Part shown: one piece after another, positions 63,143 through 64,000 of the stretch
How the letters are laid out: every line of letters begins with the position of its first letter
Numbering within the stretch: the first letter of the stretch is position 1
NCBI GenBank assembly: GCA_965249965.1
Contig: OZ252262.1
Coordinates: 310,001-374,000 of the forward strand
Direction of reading: 5' to 3'
Source of the DNA: HXMU1420-13 sp965249965
GTDB taxonomy: Bacteria; Bacteroidota; Rhodothermia; Balneolales; Balneolaceae
Length of the DNA: 64,000 nt
Made by a program: the position numbers and the translations under genes
The notes under the pieces: generated by a model
Databases searched by the model: none
What the model was told of the DNA's origin: nothing
The model's input: only the letters and a program-made list of their open reading frames with translations

Positions 63143-64000
63143 ATGAAGGTGATAAAATCTAAGCTGAAGGTATTCCTGCTGATATTATGCAGTACAGTTA
63201 TTGCCGGAATTCCGTCTTTACTCAACGCTCAAATTTTCAACCACATCACTCCAAGAGATGGAATAACCGGTGGTTTTATAAATTCAATTATTGAAGATAG
63301 TAATGGGTTTCTTTGGTTTGCCACAAACACCGGCCTTGATAAATACAATGGCTATGAATTTGTAAATTTCCGGGCAGATAGTGAAGACAGTACCACTATT
63401 TCAGATTCGCGAGTACTTGAAATATTGGAGTATAATGAAACCACTTTTTTAATTGCCACAGCGGTTGGAATAGATATTTTAAATCCAGCTACCGGAATTT
63501 CTTACCCCCTCGATCTAGGGGACAGTACATCAAATTCTGTGCTTATCTATGACTTTATTTTACAGGATGAAAATACCCTTTGGGCTGGGGTAGACGATGG
63601 ACTTTATAAAATTGATCCAACAACCTTAGATAGCGATAATATCGATATCCAATTTTTTCGTAATCCGGAAACTGATCCCAATATCCCTGCTACACTCGGT
63701 GATTTATTACTAAAGGATAATGCTATTTGGATGGGAAAAAGCTCAGGGTTGACTCAATTCGATATTGACTCAGAAACCTTTATCAATACCATTAATACCA
63801 CACAAAAAGCATCATCAATTATTCGAAGTACCATCTGGAAAATTTTAGAAAGCTCAACCGGAGATGTATACATAGCAGCAGATTCTGGTCTTGCAGTACT
63901 ACGAAATGGGGAAGATGTGATAGATGCCGTTACGGAATTAGGTGATATAGATGAAATCGAATTACGATTGGCAGGTTTTCAGACCATAGATGAGGATAAT
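63143..64000 (+). CDS. Two-component regulator propeller (Reg_prop) sensor, 3' end outside window
   Basis: From ATG 63143 the frame stays open to the end of the window (286 codons). A signal peptide (MKVIKSKLKVFLLILCSTVI...) is followed by propeller blades typical of Reg_prop sensors: INSIIEDSNGFLWFATNTGL, then TLWAGVDDGLYKID, AIWMGKSSGLTQFD and WKILESSTGDVYIAADSGLA. The complete protein is probably a periplasmic two-bladed-propeller sensor linked to a kinase or hybrid kinase. It begins 12 bases after the preceding kinase stop, so the three sensor genes look like one operon. Confidence 0.82.
   Translation, partial: MKVIKSKLKVFLLILCSTVIAGIPSLLNAQIFNHITPRDGITGGFINSIIEDSNGFLWFATNTGLDKYNGYEFVNFRADSEDSTTISDSRVLEILEYNETTFLIATAVGIDILNPATGISYPLDLGDSTSNSVLIYDFILQDENTLWAGVDDGLYKIDPTTLDSDNIDIQFFRNPETDPNIPATLGDLLLKDNAIWMGKSSGLTQFDIDSETFINTINTTQKASSIIRSTIWKILESSTGDVYIAADSGLAVLRNGEDVIDAVTELGDIDEIELRLAGFQTIDEDN

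Overview
The window most likely comes from a member of the Balneolaceae or a close relative (Balneolota/Rhodothermota, at the edge of the Bacteroidota). This is an inference from gene content: a YPNPFNPTT-type C-terminal secretion (T9SS-like) domain, DUF5916 outer-membrane proteins, a secreted BNR/VPS10-propeller protein next to a DUF5117-type zinc metalloprotease, GldC, long propeller and 7TMR-type sensor kinases, and TAnnTTTG-like -7 promoter elements. The DNA is moderately A+T-rich. No rRNA, tRNA, CRISPR array or insertion sequence was found.

Layout. 1-8782: the end of a WbqC-like gene, a 38-residue membrane miniprotein with an SSS-family symporter, a serine hydrolase, a DUF5916 barrel protein, then a TetR regulator divergent from an alpha/beta hydrolase and a zinc alcohol dehydrogenase. 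8783-11054 is the accessory island: about 700 bases without a convincing gene, a compact two-gene SMODS nucleotidyltransferase + SLATT module (a minimal CBASS-like anti-phage system), and a long foldable palindrome downstream. 11055-23557 (minus strand): sterol-desaturase-like protein, VPS10/BNR protein, metalloprotease, then a tight run GCS2-CBS ligase, aspartoacylase-like M14 protein, ScpB, RluB-type synthase and a hydrolase. 23618-30591: PriA with an altered zinc site, a 29-residue membrane miniprotein, a YifB/ComM ATPase, DUF4342, thioredoxin reductase and a lipoprotein.

30797-40975: proton-translocating transhydrogenase (three genes), catalase-peroxidase KatG, MORN and FKBP lipoproteins, endonuclease III with an unusual cysteine cluster, a MEMO-like protein, GldC and a THUMP/Trm11-like methyltransferase. 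41116-49323: glycosyltransferase, SRPBCC and methyltransferase pair, aldo/keto reductase, two small conserved proteins, RluD, an IVS four-helix-bundle gene framed by inverted repeats, RecN and another methyltransferase. 49325-57667: a secreted cytochrome-c-like protein, a YdiJ-like FAD/Fe-S oxidoreductase and an LhgO-like oxidase around a tandem universal stress protein, a TlpA-like thioredoxin, AhcY and a STAS protein. 57955-64000: three tightly packed sensor genes, the last running off the window.

The genes are mostly housekeeping and redox functions (TrxB, PntAB, KatG, AhcY, RecN, Nth, PriA, ScpB). The clearest accessory system is the two-gene CBASS-like module. The most unusual molecular details are the three Cys-to-Ser changes in one zinc site of PriA, the non-canonical Fe-S ligand spacing in Nth, two undescribed single-helix miniproteins, and near-identical DNA blocks shared by two adjacent histidine kinases. 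All family names come from reading motifs by eye, not from database searches.
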